A DNA stretch of 22,444 bases, taken from JACJXF01 sp964349045 (GTDB lineage Bacteria; Bacteroidota; Bacteroidia; Bacteroidales; GCA-2748055). Position 1 is the stretch's first letter; every line of letters begins with the position of its first letter. The stretch spans positions 1-22,444 of the forward strand of contig CAYGFI010000073.1 in NCBI GenBank assembly GCA_964349045.1, written 5' to 3'. Positions 1-9,234 of this stretch are shown piece by piece. Both the position numbers and the translations under genes were made by a program. Under the pieces are notes generated by a model, which did no database searches, was not told the origin of the DNA, and saw nothing but the letters and a program-made list of their open reading frames with translations.

Positions 1-27
1 GCATTACATATCTCCCCCTTTTACATT

Positions 28-1332
28 CTATAAGTTTTTTAACATTTCAGATGCTTCATCATACTTTTCAGTCATTTGAAGTTTATAATAAACCCTCTTT
101 AATGTATCCAGAGTTTCTCTTCTGATTTCTTTATTTATCTTATTTAATTCAAGCGCTTTCTCTAAATTTGGTACAGCCAGTTCATAATTTTCCGTACCCA
201 CTTTAATCATCTCCTCACGAAATTTCAGATCCTTTTCTTCACCTGCTCTTGTAAATAAATCCTGACCCTGGAGAAAATATATAAAGCCTATATCGTAATA
301 TGCATAATATAATTCGGGATTTTTGGAAATAGCCATGTCATATGAAGCTAATGCTTGGGTTATACGATCTTCATCAGTAGTATTTAACTGCAATCGGCCT
401 TTCCAGTAATAAAACTCTCCTTTTTCAGGATTATGGCTTAATGCAGTTTCAATGGTAGTTAGTCCTTCCTGTATCTTATCAGTTCTGATATATAAATCGA
501 CCAGATTCGCAACCACATTTAAAGTATCGGGATATTTCGAAAACGCTTCCTCCATAGTAGATAGAGCATTTAAAGTATCTTTCTGTTTTAAATAATCTTC
601 CTTTAAAAGTAAATAAGTATTAGGTTGATTATCAACAGATGCCAGTACTTTATAATGCATAATTGCCCTGTCAATCTGATGGATTTCTCTGGCAATAATT
701 CCGGAGTATTGTATCAATACAGTATCAATGACATTTTTTAAAAGGGAGCGTTTATTTATTGTTAATACCAATTCAAAGTTAGTTAATGCCTCCTCTTTAT
801 TTCCTGTATAATAATTATTTATACCATTTTTCTTTAAGTGATCTTTCAACTTTTTGTAATCCGCAAGTAAATCATCGGATAATTTACTATTAGTATCCAA
901 TTCCTCTGCTTTAATAAAGCTGTTATAGGCTTCAATAAGTGGGTTTTCATATGCCATTTTAATCCTTTTCCACATCACTAAAGCATTATTGTCGAAATAA
1001 AACCTGGCTCTTTCGTAAGAGTAAACATCATAGCTTTTCCCGTCGATTTCCTCAGTACTTTTAACAGGTTCTTTGTAGAACAGGATAAGACTAGTTGGAT
1101 TCATTCCTTCATAAATCTGTTCTATATCCACTTCATAAGCAGAAAGCATAATTTCTCCCCTGCGGATCCATGTTTTAGGATTAACCTTTTTTTTAGGATC
1201 AGCTATTTCGGCATTGCTTTTCGCAACCTTTTTTTCTAATGCACTATAGTTGATGGGGATAAAAACGTCCTGTGCTTTAAGACTGGAAAAGCCAATAGCT
1301 GCAAGACAAATGATTAATAGATGTTTCATCAT
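28..1332 (-). CDS. Secreted TPR-repeat protein downstream of gyrA
   Basis: This encodes a 434-residue protein of unknown specific function. The N-terminus reads as a Sec signal peptide: Lys3, a hydrophobic run at residues 5-18, and a likely cleavage after Ala20 in SLKAQ. The mature protein is therefore probably periplasmic. Residues ~180-430 are helical and contain several TPR-like units with the expected small and aromatic spacing, for example around ALSHNPEKGEFYYWKGRLQL and ISKNPELYYAYYDIGFIYFL. TPR arrays usually scaffold protein-protein contacts. Residues 22-170 are not recognisable to me. Two ATGs are in tandem at the start and either could serve. The gene follows gyrA by 78 bp on the same strand, so it may be co-transcribed, although a consensus -7 box lies in the gap. 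Nothing suggests a functional link to gyrase beyond position. Confidence 0.85.
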   Translation of the reverse strand: MMKHLLIICLAAIGFSSLKAQDVFIPINYSALEKKVAKSNAEIADPKKKVNPKTWIRRGEIMLSAYEVDIEQIYEGMNPTSLILFYKEPVKSTEEIDGKSYDVYSYERARFYFDNNALVMWKRIKMAYENPLIEAYNSFIKAEELDTNSKLSDDLLADYKKLKDHLKKNGINNYYTGNKEEALTNFELVLTINKRSLLKNVIDTVLIQYSGIIAREIHQIDRAIMHYKVLASVDNQPNTYLLLKEDYLKQKDTLNALSTMEEAFSKYPDTLNVVANLVDLYIRTDKIQEGLTTIETALSHNPEKGEFYYWKGRLQLNTTDEDRITQALASYDMAISKNPELYYAYYDIGFIYFLQGQDLFTRAGEEKDLKFREEMIKVGTENYELAVPNLEKALELNKINKEIRRETLDTLKRVYYKLQMTEKYDEASEMLKNL

Positions 1333-1393
1333 GATCGTATTTTAAAGTTTTACGCTAAATTACTATTTTTACCATTACACGCAAATAGAATGC

Positions 1394-1401
1394 CAAACAT
1401 A
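1394..1401 (-). promoter_or_regulatory. Possible -7 box for the TPR gene
   Basis: On the minus strand the sequence is TATGTTTG, a full match to the Bacteroidota -7 element TAnnTTTG, about 60 bp before the TPR start codon. I see no TTTG at the expected 19-21 bp upstream, so the gene may instead rely on read-through from gyrA. Confidence 0.25.
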
Positions 1402-1410
1402 TCTTTTTGA

Positions 1411-3915
1411 TTATTCAAGGGTAATCTCTGTGGATTCTGCAATTTCACCATTTTCTTCCCCGCCATTGTTAACTCCTGATGGTACTCTGGTTATAGCGGC
1501 AATCTCGTCCGATTCCCTGAGATTAATTAACCTGACTCCCTGTGTTGCCCTACCCATAACTCTGAGTTTTTCTACAGGTAAGCGGATAATAGTTCCGTTT
1601 TTTGTTATTATCATCAGGTCATCACTGTCGGTAACCGATTTAAAACCAATTAATTTACCGGTTTTTTCAGTAACGTTTAAGGTCTTAACTCCTTTTCCTC
1701 CTCTATTGGTAATCCTATAGTCATCAACTGATGATCTTTTCCCGTATCCCTTCTCAGAAACAACCAATACGTCATTCGTATGACCTTCCAGCGAAATCAT
1801 TCCTATTACTTCATCATCCTTTCCTGCAAGAGTCACTCCTTTTACCCCGGAACCGGTTCGTCCAATTGCCCTTACAGTAGATTCATTAAACCGAATTGAC
1901 TTTCCGCTTCGTACTGCTAATAAAACCTCATGTTTACCATTCGTAAGCAGCGCCTCAAGAAGTGTATCTCCCTCTTTAATATTAATAGCATTAATGCCAT
2001 TCTGCCGTGGACGGGAATATGCCTCGAGTGAAGTTTTTTTGATAGTGCCTTTGCGGGTGGCCATCACAATAAAATTATTATTCAGGTATTCCTCATCACT
2101 CAGACTTTTTACATTAAGGTACGCTTTAACATTATCACCGGGTTCAAGATTAATCAGATTCTGGATTGCCCGTCCTTTTGATGTCTTCGTTCCTTCAGGT
2201 ATTTCATAAACCTTTAACCAGAAGCACTTTCCCATTTCAGTAAAAAACAGCATGGTATTGTGCATTGTCGCACTGAACAAATGAGTAAGAAAATCTTCAT
2301 CCCTGGTTCCGGTGGCTTTTGACCCTATTCCTCCCCTGCTCTGTGTTCTGAATTCAGTTAATGGAGTACGCTTTATATAGCCAAGATTTGATATGGTTAT
2401 AACCATTTCGTCATCAGCATAAAAATCTTCAGGATTAAACTCTTCTGCATTCGGAACGATTTCAGTGCGTCTTTCATCTCCATATTTCGCCTTGATCTCA
2501 ACTAGTTCATCTTTGATGATTTTCATCCGAAGGACTTCATCAGAGAGAATTTGCTTGAAATATTCAATCTGTATCATCAACTCATCATACTCCTCCCTGA
2601 TTTTTTCTCTTTCCAGTCCGGTAAGTTTCTGCAGCCTCAGGTCTAATATAGCTCTTGCCTGAAGATCGCTTAATTCGAATTTTTCCATCAATCCATTTCT
2701 GGCATCTTCTGGTGTTTTTGATGCTCTGATAAGCGCAATCACCTCATCAAGATGATCAAGTGCAATCAGGAGCCCTAATAAAATATGTGCTCTTTTCTCA
2801 GCCTGATCAAGGTCATATTGAGTTCGTCTTACTACCACCTCATGTCTGTGATCTACAAAATAGTTAATTAATTGCTTAAGGTTCAATACTTTAGGCCTTC
2901 CTCTTACCAACGCAATGTTGTTGACATTAAAGCTGGTTTGCAAAAGGGTGTATTTAAGCAGGGTATTCATGACCACACTCGACAAAGCCTCTTTCTTAAG
3001 GATTATGATGATTCTCATTCCGGTACGGTCTGATTCATCATTTACATATGAAATTCCTTCTATTTTCTTCTCATTTACCAGATCGGCTATCTTTTTGATC
3101 AAATCTGCTTTGTTAACCTGATAAGGGATCTCTGTTATTACGATTTTTTCCCTACCTGTATCAGTAATTTCAATTTCAGATTTGCAGCGCACTACAATTC
3201 TTCCCCTGCCAGTTTCATACGATTCCTTAACTCCCTGGTACCCATAAATGATTCCTCCGGTTGGAAAATCAGGCGCTTTAATAATCTCAATCAGATTTTC
3301 AATTTCTATCTCTTTATTATCAATGAAAGCAACAATAGCATCAATTGTGTCAGAAAGATTGTGTGGTGCCATATTGGTGGCCATACCTACTGCAATTCCG
3401 GATGCCCCGTTAATAAGCAATACAGGAACTCTCGTTGGAAGCACGCTTGGTTCCTGAAGTGTATCGTCAAAATTGTTCTGAAAATCCACAGTATTTTTTT
3501 CCAGGTCGGCCATAGTTTCCTCAGCAATCCGGCGCAATCGGGCTTCCGTATATCGCATGGCGGCCGGACTATCTCCGTCAACTGATCCGAAGTTTCCTTG
3601 TCCGTCAACCAATGGATACCGCAATGACCAGGGTTGTGCCATCCTTACCATGGCATCATATACCGATGTATCTCCATGTGGATGATATTTACCCAGAACC
3701 TCTCCTACTATTCTTGCCGATTTTTTATATCCACGGTTAGCATTAACTCCTAATTCCGACATACCAAACAAAACTCTCCTGTGCACTGGTTTTAAGCCGT
3801 CGCGCACATCCGGAAGAGCGCGGGATACTATTACAGACATCGAGTAATCGATATATGCCGATTTCATTTCCTCCTCGATATTAACTTTTAAAATCTTTTC
3901 TCCATCTGATATCAT
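1411..3915 (-). CDS. gyrA: DNA gyrase subunit A
   Basis: This is the breakage-reunion subunit of type IIA topoisomerase, which introduces negative supercoils as an A2B2 complex with GyrB. I use the ATG at 3915. The frame remains open upstream to a TTG at 3939, but the ATG product (834 aa) starts MISDGEKILKVNIEEEMKSA, like other Bacteroidota GyrA. With this start the catalytic tyrosine in AAMRYTEARL is residue 122, the same number as in E. coli. The quinolone-determining region is HPHGDTSVYDAMVRMAQ, with Thr at position 83 and Asp at 87; Thr83 occurs naturally in other species. The C-terminal beta-pinwheel carries a GyrA-box-like QSRGGIG near residues 524-532, which argues for GyrA over ParC. 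The tail is acidic. The gene diverges from clpC across a 223-bp gap. Confidence 0.97.
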   Translation of the reverse strand: MISDGEKILKVNIEEEMKSAYIDYSMSVIVSRALPDVRDGLKPVHRRVLFGMSELGVNANRGYKKSARIVGEVLGKYHPHGDTSVYDAMVRMAQPWSLRYPLVDGQGNFGSVDGDSPAAMRYTEARLRRIAEETMADLEKNTVDFQNNFDDTLQEPSVLPTRVPVLLINGASGIAVGMATNMAPHNLSDTIDAIVAFIDNKEIEIENLIEIIKAPDFPTGGIIYGYQGVKESYETGRGRIVVRCKSEIEITDTGREKIVITEIPYQVNKADLIKKIADLVNEKKIEGISYVNDESDRTGMRIIIILKKEALSSVVMNTLLKYTLLQTSFNVNNIALVRGRPKVLNLKQLINYFVDHRHEVVVRRTQYDLDQAEKRAHILLGLLIALDHLDEVIALIRASKTPEDARNGLMEKFELSDLQARAILDLRLQKLTGLEREKIREEYDELMIQIEYFKQILSDEVLRMKIIKDELVEIKAKYGDERRTEIVPNAEEFNPEDFYADDEMVITISNLGYIKRTPLTEFRTQSRGGIGSKATGTRDEDFLTHLFSATMHNTMLFFTEMGKCFWLKVYEIPEGTKTSKGRAIQNLINLEPGDNVKAYLNVKSLSDEEYLNNNFIVMATRKGTIKKTSLEAYSRPRQNGINAINIKEGDTLLEALLTNGKHEVLLAVRSGKSIRFNESTVRAIGRTGSGVKGVTLAGKDDEVIGMISLEGHTNDVLVVSEKGYGKRSSVDDYRITNRGGKGVKTLNVTEKTGKLIGFKSVTDSDDLMIITKNGTIIRLPVEKLRVMGRATQGVRLINLRESDEIAAITRVPSGVNNGGEENGEIAESTEITLE

Positions 3916-4005
3916 GATACCTGTCGTATTATTAAACAATAATCAATAATTCTCCCTTCTAAAATGCGTAAAAAATTCAGAACTACGAAAGTAATCATTT
4001 CCCTC

Positions 4006-4039
4006 CAAAATTAGGTCCTACCTGTTCAAAATTATCAAC
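4006..4039 (-). promoter_or_regulatory. Possible gyrA promoter
   Basis: On the minus strand TAATTTTG (4006-4013) is a full match to the TAnnTTTG -7 consensus. It lies 22 bp downstream of GTTG (4036-4039), a weak -33 element with slightly long spacing. A second identical TAATTTTG occurs at 4027-4034 without a good partner. Either would give a leader of roughly 85-105 nt before the 3915 start. Confidence 0.3.
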
Positions 4040-4074
4040 ATTGAACTGTTTATAATTGATATTTGTTTTATAGT

Positions 4075-4082
4075 TATATTTG
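4075..4082 (+). promoter_or_regulatory. Possible -7 box for clpC
   Basis: TATATTTG matches the Bacteroidota -7 element TAnnTTTG and lies 57 bp before the clpC ATG, leaving a leader near 50 nt. No clear TTTG lies 19-21 bp upstream, so the call rests on the -7 element only. I see no CtsR-like or CIRCE-like inverted repeat here. Confidence 0.35.
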
Positions 4083-4138
4083 CAAGTATATATGTAACTT
4101 GAAACCTTCAATTATTTGACAAATATTAGTCTCAATAT

Positions 4139-6685
4139 ATGGATGCGAAATTTTCACAAAGAATCAGAGACGTACTGAGCTACAGCAAGGAAGAAGCAGT
4201 GAGGTTAGGGAATAATCACCTCAGCGTGGAACATTTATTCCTGGGAATACTTAGGGATGGTGAAGGCGTTGCTATTGATATTCTCGTGATGTTAGGGATA
4301 GAATTGTTTGATGTGAGGAAAGCCATAGAAAACAGTATACGGCAAGATGATATAATAAATATTGCAGATACCGATAATCTCCCTTTGCTTAAAAATACTG
4401 AGAGAGTGCTTAAACTTGTATATCTTGAAGCAAGAGCTCTCAAAGACACTATAATTGATACCGGGCATCTTTTAATGGCAATCCTCAAGGATGAAAATAA
4501 TTTTGCCACCCAGTTCCTAAACGAGAAAAACGTTAGTTACGAAGCGGTAAGAACCGAATTGGAAAACTCAGGACCACAAAACCGGGCTGATTTTCCAAGT
4601 GATGATGATGATGATAAAAATCCTTTTGGCACTGGCAAACAACCCCAAAATCCTCAAAATCCCAAATCGGTTTCTGAAACTCCTGTATTGGATAATTTTG
4701 GTATTGATCTCACTAAAGCTGCTGAGGAAGACCGTCTTGATCCGATCGTTGGACGTGAGCTCGAAATTGAGCGCCTTGCCCAGATTCTCAGCAGACGAAA
4801 AAAGAATAACCCAATTCTTATCGGTGAACCCGGGGTTGGTAAATCAGCTATCGCCGAAGGTCTTGCTAACCGCATCGTTCAGAGAAAAGTATCCAGAGTT
4901 CTTTTTGATAAAAGGGTCGTTACTCTTGATCTGGCCTCCATTGTGGCCGGTACTAAGTATCGTGGTCAGTTTGAGGAGAGAATGAAAGCGATCCTGAACG
5001 AATTGGCTAAAAATAATAACGTTATCCTGTTTATCGACGAAATCCATACTATTGTTGGCGCCGGTGGAGCTACTGGTTCCCTTGATGCAGCAAATATGTT
5101 AAAGCCTGCTCTTGCCCGTGGCGATATTCAGTGTATTGGAGCAACTACTCTCGACGAATACCGCCAGCATATAGAAAAAGATGGTGCACTGGAAAGACGC
5201 TTTCAAAAAGTAATGATAAATCCTACCTCTGCTGAGGAAACTATCGAAATCCTTAATAACATAAAAGAAAGATACGAAGAACATCATAATGTTACTTATA
5301 CAACGGAAGCAATTCAGGCTTGTGTGAAACTTACCCAACGTTATATCAGTGACCGGCACCTCCCTGATAAGGCGATTGATGCCCTCGATGAAGCAGGTTC
5401 AAGGGTTCATATCTCAAATATTGTTGTCCCTGAAAAGATTGTTACTCTTGAACATGAAATAGAAGACACCAAAAAAGAAAAGATTAAAGCTGTTAAAAAT
5501 CAAAACTTTGAGAGGGCTGCAAGTTTCCGCGACCGGGAAAAGGATCTTTTCGAAAGACTGGAACAGGAAAAACAAAAATGGGAACGTGAACTTGCCAGAA
5601 ACCGCATCGTGGTCGATGAGGAAAAGGTAGCTGAGGTGGTCGCTATGATGACCGGTGTACCTGTACAACGTATAGCTCAGGCTGAAGGAATGAGATTGCT
5701 TAAAATGGCCGACGAACTGAGAGGTAGCGTCGTGGGTCAGGATGAGGCCATTGCAAAAGTAGTTAAAGCTATCCAGAGAAACCGAGCAGGACTAAAAGAT
5801 CCAAATAAACCAATCGGAACTTTTATCTTCCTGGGCCCTACAGGAGTCGGGAAAACCCAATTGGCTAAAGTCCTTTCCAAATATCTGTTCGACACTGTGG
5901 ATAACCTGATAAGGGTCGATATGAGCGAGTATATGGAAAAATTTTCCATTTCCCGCCTCGTTGGAGCTCCCCCGGGATATATAGGTTACGAAGAAGGGGG
6001 TCAGCTAACTGAAAAAGTCAGAAGAAAACCCTACTCTGTGGTTCTTCTCGATGAAATCGAAAAAGCACATCCCGATGTTTTCCATATCCTGCTGCAGGTT
6101 CTTGATGAAGGTCAGTTGACGGACAGCCTCGGAAGAAGAATCGATTTCAGGAATACTATTGTTATCATGACTTCTAATATAGGTTCCAGGCAGCTGAAAG
6201 ACTTTGGACAGGGAGTTGGTTTCAATACTCAGGCTAAAACAGAAGCCGCTAACGAACATACTAAAGGTGTTATACAAAAAGCGTTGAAACGTGCTTTCGC
6301 TCCCGAATTCCTTAATAGAATAGATGATGTGGTTCTTTTCAATACTCTTACCAAAGAAGATATCTATAAAATTATTGATATTGAACTTAAGGGTTTGTAC
6401 GACAGAATTATTGCGCTTGGTTTCCAAATAAAACTCTCGGCTGAGGCAAAGGATTTTATCATCGAAAAAGGATATGATATTCAATTTGGCGCAAGACCGC
6501 TTAAAAGAGCTATTCAAAAGTACCTGGAGGATCCTATGGCTGAGGTAATTATAAAAACAGATGTCAGCCAGGGTAATACGCTTCTGGTAGGTCTTGATAA
6601 GAAAAAAGAAAATATTCAGATTAAAGTCCAAAAATCGGCTAATGCAGTTAAGGACCATGAAGAGGACCTGTCATCAAAGAATTAA
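4139..6685 (+). CDS. clpC: ClpC-type AAA+ unfoldase, ClpP partner
   Basis: This encodes an 848-residue HSP100 unfoldase that threads substrates into ClpP. Its parts in order are: a double Clp-N domain (about 1-145); an Asp-rich linker (about 150-175, five Asp in a row); AAA+ module 1 with Walker A GEPGVGKS at ~229-236 and Walker B VILFIDEIH at ~295; a short middle region with a UVR-like segment NFERAASFRDREKDL near 457; AAA+ module 2 with Walker A GPTGVGKT at ~566-573 and Walker B VVLLDEIEKAHPDV at ~633; and the C-terminal D2-small domain. The short middle region with UVR, in place of a long coiled-coil arm, marks ClpC and not ClpB. A VGF tripeptide at 693-695 is the ClpP-docking loop, so it should be a protease partner. 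The gene diverges from gyrA and is monocistronic, with a terminator before convergent rimO. Confidence 0.96.
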   Translation: MDAKFSQRIRDVLSYSKEEAVRLGNNHLSVEHLFLGILRDGEGVAIDILVMLGIELFDVRKAIENSIRQDDIINIADTDNLPLLKNTERVLKLVYLEARALKDTIIDTGHLLMAILKDENNFATQFLNEKNVSYEAVRTELENSGPQNRADFPSDDDDDKNPFGTGKQPQNPQNPKSVSETPVLDNFGIDLTKAAEEDRLDPIVGRELEIERLAQILSRRKKNNPILIGEPGVGKSAIAEGLANRIVQRKVSRVLFDKRVVTLDLASIVAGTKYRGQFEERMKAILNELAKNNNVILFIDEIHTIVGAGGATGSLDAANMLKPALARGDIQCIGATTLDEYRQHIEKDGALERRFQKVMINPTSAEETIEILNNIKERYEEHHNVTYTTEAIQACVKLTQRYISDRHLPDKAIDALDEAGSRVHISNIVVPEKIVTLEHEIEDTKKEKIKAVKNQNFERAASFRDREKDLFERLEQEKQKWERELARNRIVVDEEKVAEVVAMMTGVPVQRIAQAEGMRLLKMADELRGSVVGQDEAIAKVVKAIQRNRAGLKDPNKPIGTFIFLGPTGVGKTQLAKVLSKYLFDTVDNLIRVDMSEYMEKFSISRLVGAPPGYIGYEEGGQLTEKVRRKPYSVVLLDEIEKAHPDVFHILLQVLDEGQLTDSLGRRIDFRNTIVIMTSNIGSRQLKDFGQGVGFNTQAKTEAANEHTKGVIQKALKRAFAPEFLNRIDDVVLFNTLTKEDIYKIIDIELKGLYDRIIALGFQIKLSAEAKDFIIEKGYDIQFGARPLKRAIQKYLEDPMAEVIIKTDVSQGNTLLVGLDKKKENIQIKVQKSANAVKDHEEDLSSKN

Positions 6686-6697
6686 TATCTTATGAAC

Positions 6698-6721
6698 CCG
6701 GAGATCAGACTTCGGATTTTT
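6698..6721 (+). terminator. Rho-independent terminator of clpC
   Basis: CCGGAG (6698-6703), a six-base loop and CTTCGG (6710-6715) form a 6-bp stem with one G-U pair, followed by ATTTTTAT. It starts 13 bp after the clpC stop, between convergent clpC and rimO. The T run exists only on the plus strand, so it should act on clpC only. Confidence 0.65.
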
Positions 6722-8033
6722 ATATCACTTCGGCGTACAAATCAAATTCCTGAGCATCATAAATTTTCACCCGGCAAAATTCTCCCGGTTTTAAATCATA
6801 AGAATTTCGATTAATAAGCACCTCATTGTCGATTTCCGGGCTATCATGCTCTGTTCTCCCTACAAAAAATTCGCCTTCTATACTATCAATCAGCACCTTA
6901 TATTCGCATCCAATTTTTTGCAGGTTTTTTTCGAGGGAGATACTTTCCTGCAAACTCATAATCCGGTTCTTTCGTTCTTCTTTTACTTTTTCAGGAATAT
7001 CATCTTTAAGTTTAAAAGCTGCAGGAGTTTTCTCCTCTTCTGAATAGATAAATATACCTAAACGGTCGAATCGGGTTTGCTCAACATAGTTATAAAGTTC
7101 CTGAAACTCTTCTTCCGTTTCTCCCGGGAAACCTGTAATAAGCGTGGTACGTATTGCCACACCGGGTATTTCCTTTCTAAAACCATTTATCAGGTCTTCT
7201 ATTTCTTTGCGGCCATGTCCGCGATCCATATTATGAAGAATTCTATCGTTTATATGTTGTATTGGAATATCGAGGTAATTGCAGATTTTATCGCTATTTT
7301 TCATTAAAGGGATAATTTCATCAGTCGGAAATCCCATCGGGTAATTATAATGAAGTCTTATCCACTCCAGACCTTCCTGCTTATCCAGTTCGCGTAAAAG
7401 GGTTCCAAGGTATTTCTTTTTATAAAGGTCAGTACCATAAGAAGTAAGATCCTGCGCAATAAGAATGAGCTCTTTTACACCGCGTGAGACAAGAAATTGT
7501 GTTTCGCTTACCAGATTTTCAACAGGGACCGAAACTTGTTTTCCTCTTATTAACGGTATTGCACAGAATGCACAACTACGGTTACAGCCCTCAGCAACTT
7601 TAAGAAATGCGTAGTGCGAAGGTGTTGTAAGTATTCTCTGATTGATAAGTCCGGCATGATAGTTACCCCCAAGGGAATTGAGTATCTCCTTTTCCTGATT
7701 TACGCCAAAAAAAGCATCAACTTCCGGGATTTCCTTTCTCAGAGATTCCGCATAACGCTGTGACAAACATCCGGTTACAATTAATTTCCTGATAAATCCC
7801 TGTTTCCTGGCCTGGGCATAGCTGAGAATTGTTTCAATGGATTCATTTTTGGCATCCAGGATAAACCCGCAGGTGTTTATAATCACTACATCTGTAAATT
7901 CGGCTGAGTTATGACTTGAAATAAAACCGTTTTCCTCAAACTGACGCAGGAGTTTCTCAGAATCCACCAGATTTTTCGAACATCCAAGAGTAATAATATT
8001 TAAAGAAGAGGTAAGGGTATTACTTCCTTTCAT
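6720..8033 (-). CDS. rimO: Ribosomal protein S12 methylthiotransferase RimO
   Basis: This radical-SAM enzyme adds a methylthio group to the conserved aspartate of ribosomal protein uS12. At 437 residues it has the usual family length. The N-terminal UPF0004 domain carries the auxiliary cluster cysteines Cys18 (LGCSKNLVDSE), Cys55 (INTCGFI) and Cys89 (VTGCLSQRY). The radical-SAM motif is CNRSCAFC, residues 150-157. A TRAM domain occupies about 375-437. The LGCSKN...DSE signature and the RGK after the SAM motif fit RimO better than the tRNA enzymes MiaB or MtaB. It starts 11 bp after ftsY ends and is very probably co-transcribed with it. Nothing in it looks broken. Confidence 0.95.
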   Translation of the reverse strand: MKGSNTLTSSLNIITLGCSKNLVDSEKLLRQFEENGFISSHNSAEFTDVVIINTCGFILDAKNESIETILSYAQARKQGFIRKLIVTGCLSQRYAESLRKEIPEVDAFFGVNQEKEILNSLGGNYHAGLINQRILTTPSHYAFLKVAEGCNRSCAFCAIPLIRGKQVSVPVENLVSETQFLVSRGVKELILIAQDLTSYGTDLYKKKYLGTLLRELDKQEGLEWIRLHYNYPMGFPTDEIIPLMKNSDKICNYLDIPIQHINDRILHNMDRGHGRKEIEDLINGFRKEIPGVAIRTTLITGFPGETEEEFQELYNYVEQTRFDRLGIFIYSEEEKTPAAFKLKDDIPEKVKEERKNRIMSLQESISLEKNLQKIGCEYKVLIDSIEGEFFVGRTEHDSPEIDNEVLINRNSYDLKPGEFCRVKIYDAQEFDLYAEVI

Positions 8034-8044
8034 CTGGTTTTCTC

Positions 8045-8989
8045 CTATTTTGTAAATAAAGAATCGACAAATTCGTGTTTGTTGAAAATATGCAGATCTT
8101 CCATTTTTTCACCTACTCCGATATATTTAACTGGTATTTTTAACTGATCGGAAATCCCGATTACAACCCCTCCCTTTGCAGTACCATCGAGTTTGGTGAG
8201 TGCAAGAGCATTTATTTCAGTAGCAAGTGTAAAATGTTTTGCCTGCTCAAAAGCGTTCTGACCGGTAGATCCGTCAAGGATCAGTAATATTTCATGAGGG
8301 GCATCAGGAACCAGTTTTTGCATGACTCTTTTAATTTTGGTGAGTTCACTCATCAGGTTTATTTTATTATGCAGCCGGCCTGCAGTATCGATAATTACTA
8401 CATCTGCTCCGGAACTAACAGCAGATTTAAGGGTATCGAACGCCACAGACGCCGGATCGGATCCCATTTGCTGTTTAATCAGCTCTACATCAACCCTTTC
8501 TGCCCATATGGTAAGCTGTTCAACTGCCGCTGCCCGGAAAGTATCTGCTGCACCTAACACAACTTTTTTACCGGCAGCTTTAAAATGGTAGGCTAATTTC
8601 CCTATAGTCGTGGTTTTCCCAACACCATTTACGCCAACAACCATTATTACATAAGGTTTACTGCCCAAATCCTCATCAAATCCTTTTACTATCCCGGTAT
8701 TATTTTCTTCCAGCAAGGAAGCTATTTCTTCCTTTAAAATATGATTTAACTCATCAGTGTTGAGAAATTTATCATTGGAAACTCTTGATTCAATCCGGTT
8801 GATGATCTTAATGGTGGTATCAACCCCAACATCTGAACTAATTAATACTTCTTCAAGATTATCAAGAACTTCATCATCAACACGTGATTTTCCTATAACG
8901 GCCCTGGAAAGCTTTTTAAATACACTCTCCCTTGTCTTTTCAAGTCCCTTTTCTAATACCACTTTCTTCTGACCCGAAAACAAACCCAT
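8045..8989 (-). CDS. ftsY: SRP receptor GTPase FtsY
   Basis: FtsY is the signal-recognition-particle receptor. It docks SRP-ribosome complexes at the inner membrane, and paired GTP hydrolysis releases the nascent chain to SecYEG. The 314-residue protein is an NG-only form: the N domain helical bundle spans about 1-95, followed by the G domain. Visible motifs are GVNGVGKTT (119-127), DTFRAAAVEQL (149-159), DTAGR (201-205), TKLDGTAKGG (265-274) and the closing GVGEKMEDLHIF. The long acidic A domain of the E. coli protein is absent, as in many Bacteroidota; the short basic N-terminus may provide membrane contact. It lies downstream of the ribosomal protein cluster but behind a terminator and probably has its own promoter. 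rimO follows after 11 bp. Confidence 0.96.
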   Translation of the reverse strand: MGLFSGQKKVVLEKGLEKTRESVFKKLSRAVIGKSRVDDEVLDNLEEVLISSDVGVDTTIKIINRIESRVSNDKFLNTDELNHILKEEIASLLEENNTGIVKGFDEDLGSKPYVIMVVGVNGVGKTTTIGKLAYHFKAAGKKVVLGAADTFRAAAVEQLTIWAERVDVELIKQQMGSDPASVAFDTLKSAVSSGADVVIIDTAGRLHNKINLMSELTKIKRVMQKLVPDAPHEILLILDGSTGQNAFEQAKHFTLATEINALALTKLDGTAKGGVVIGISDQLKIPVKYIGVGEKMEDLHIFNKHEFVDSLFTK

Positions 8990-9073
8990 ATTCCTTTAAT
9001 TAATAAAACATACTATGTTCTTTGTAATGAAAAAATCAAAAAAAGTAATGTAAAATATTGATTTTAGATGATC

Positions 9074-9106
9074 CAAATTAAAGGTATATTTAATTAAACC
9101 TTCAAA
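9074..9106 (-). promoter_or_regulatory. Possible ftsY-rimO promoter
   Basis: On the minus strand TTTG (9103-9106) is followed after 21 bp by TTAATTTG (9074-9081), which matches TAnnTTTG at all but one fixed base. The predicted leader is about 78 nt. It lies in the 245-bp gap between DUF4295 and ftsY, downstream of the terminator at 9183-9211. The rest of that gap is AT-rich with no other signal I can name. Confidence 0.35.
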
Positions 9107-9180
9107 AATCAAAAATCGTTAATACTTATTCTTTGATCAACAGCAAATCAAATTATTTAAGAATAATATCGGTTTAATAT

Positions 9181-9211
9181 AAAAAAAGCTTCCCTGTTAA
9201 GAAAGCTTTTT
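9181..9211 (-). terminator. Terminator of the rpmB-rpmG-DUF4295 operon
   Basis: AAAAAGCTT (9183-9191) and AAGCTTTTT (9203-9211) form a perfect 9-bp stem around an 11-base loop, starting 23 bp after the DUF4295 stop. On the minus strand it ends in a run of seven T. The stem is A/T-rich, so its strength is uncertain, but its place at the end of a ribosomal-protein operon fits. Confidence 0.6.
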
Positions 9212-9234
9212 CAATAGTATCATGGGGTAAAAAT

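Noticed and set aside
3916..3939. Eight-codon upstream extension of gyrA
   Set aside because: It would start at a TTG codon. The ATG at 3915 gives the conserved N-terminus and E. coli-like numbering of Tyr122.
4600..4616. GAT trinucleotide repeat in clpC
   Set aside because: It codes for the Asp-rich linker after the Clp-N domain, in frame. It is too short to suggest phase variation.
6005..6658. A 217-residue open frame on the minus strand inside clpC
   Set aside because: It lies wholly antisense to a well-conserved AAA+ module 2, has low-complexity Phe/Ser/Ile-rich composition, and matches no family I recognise.
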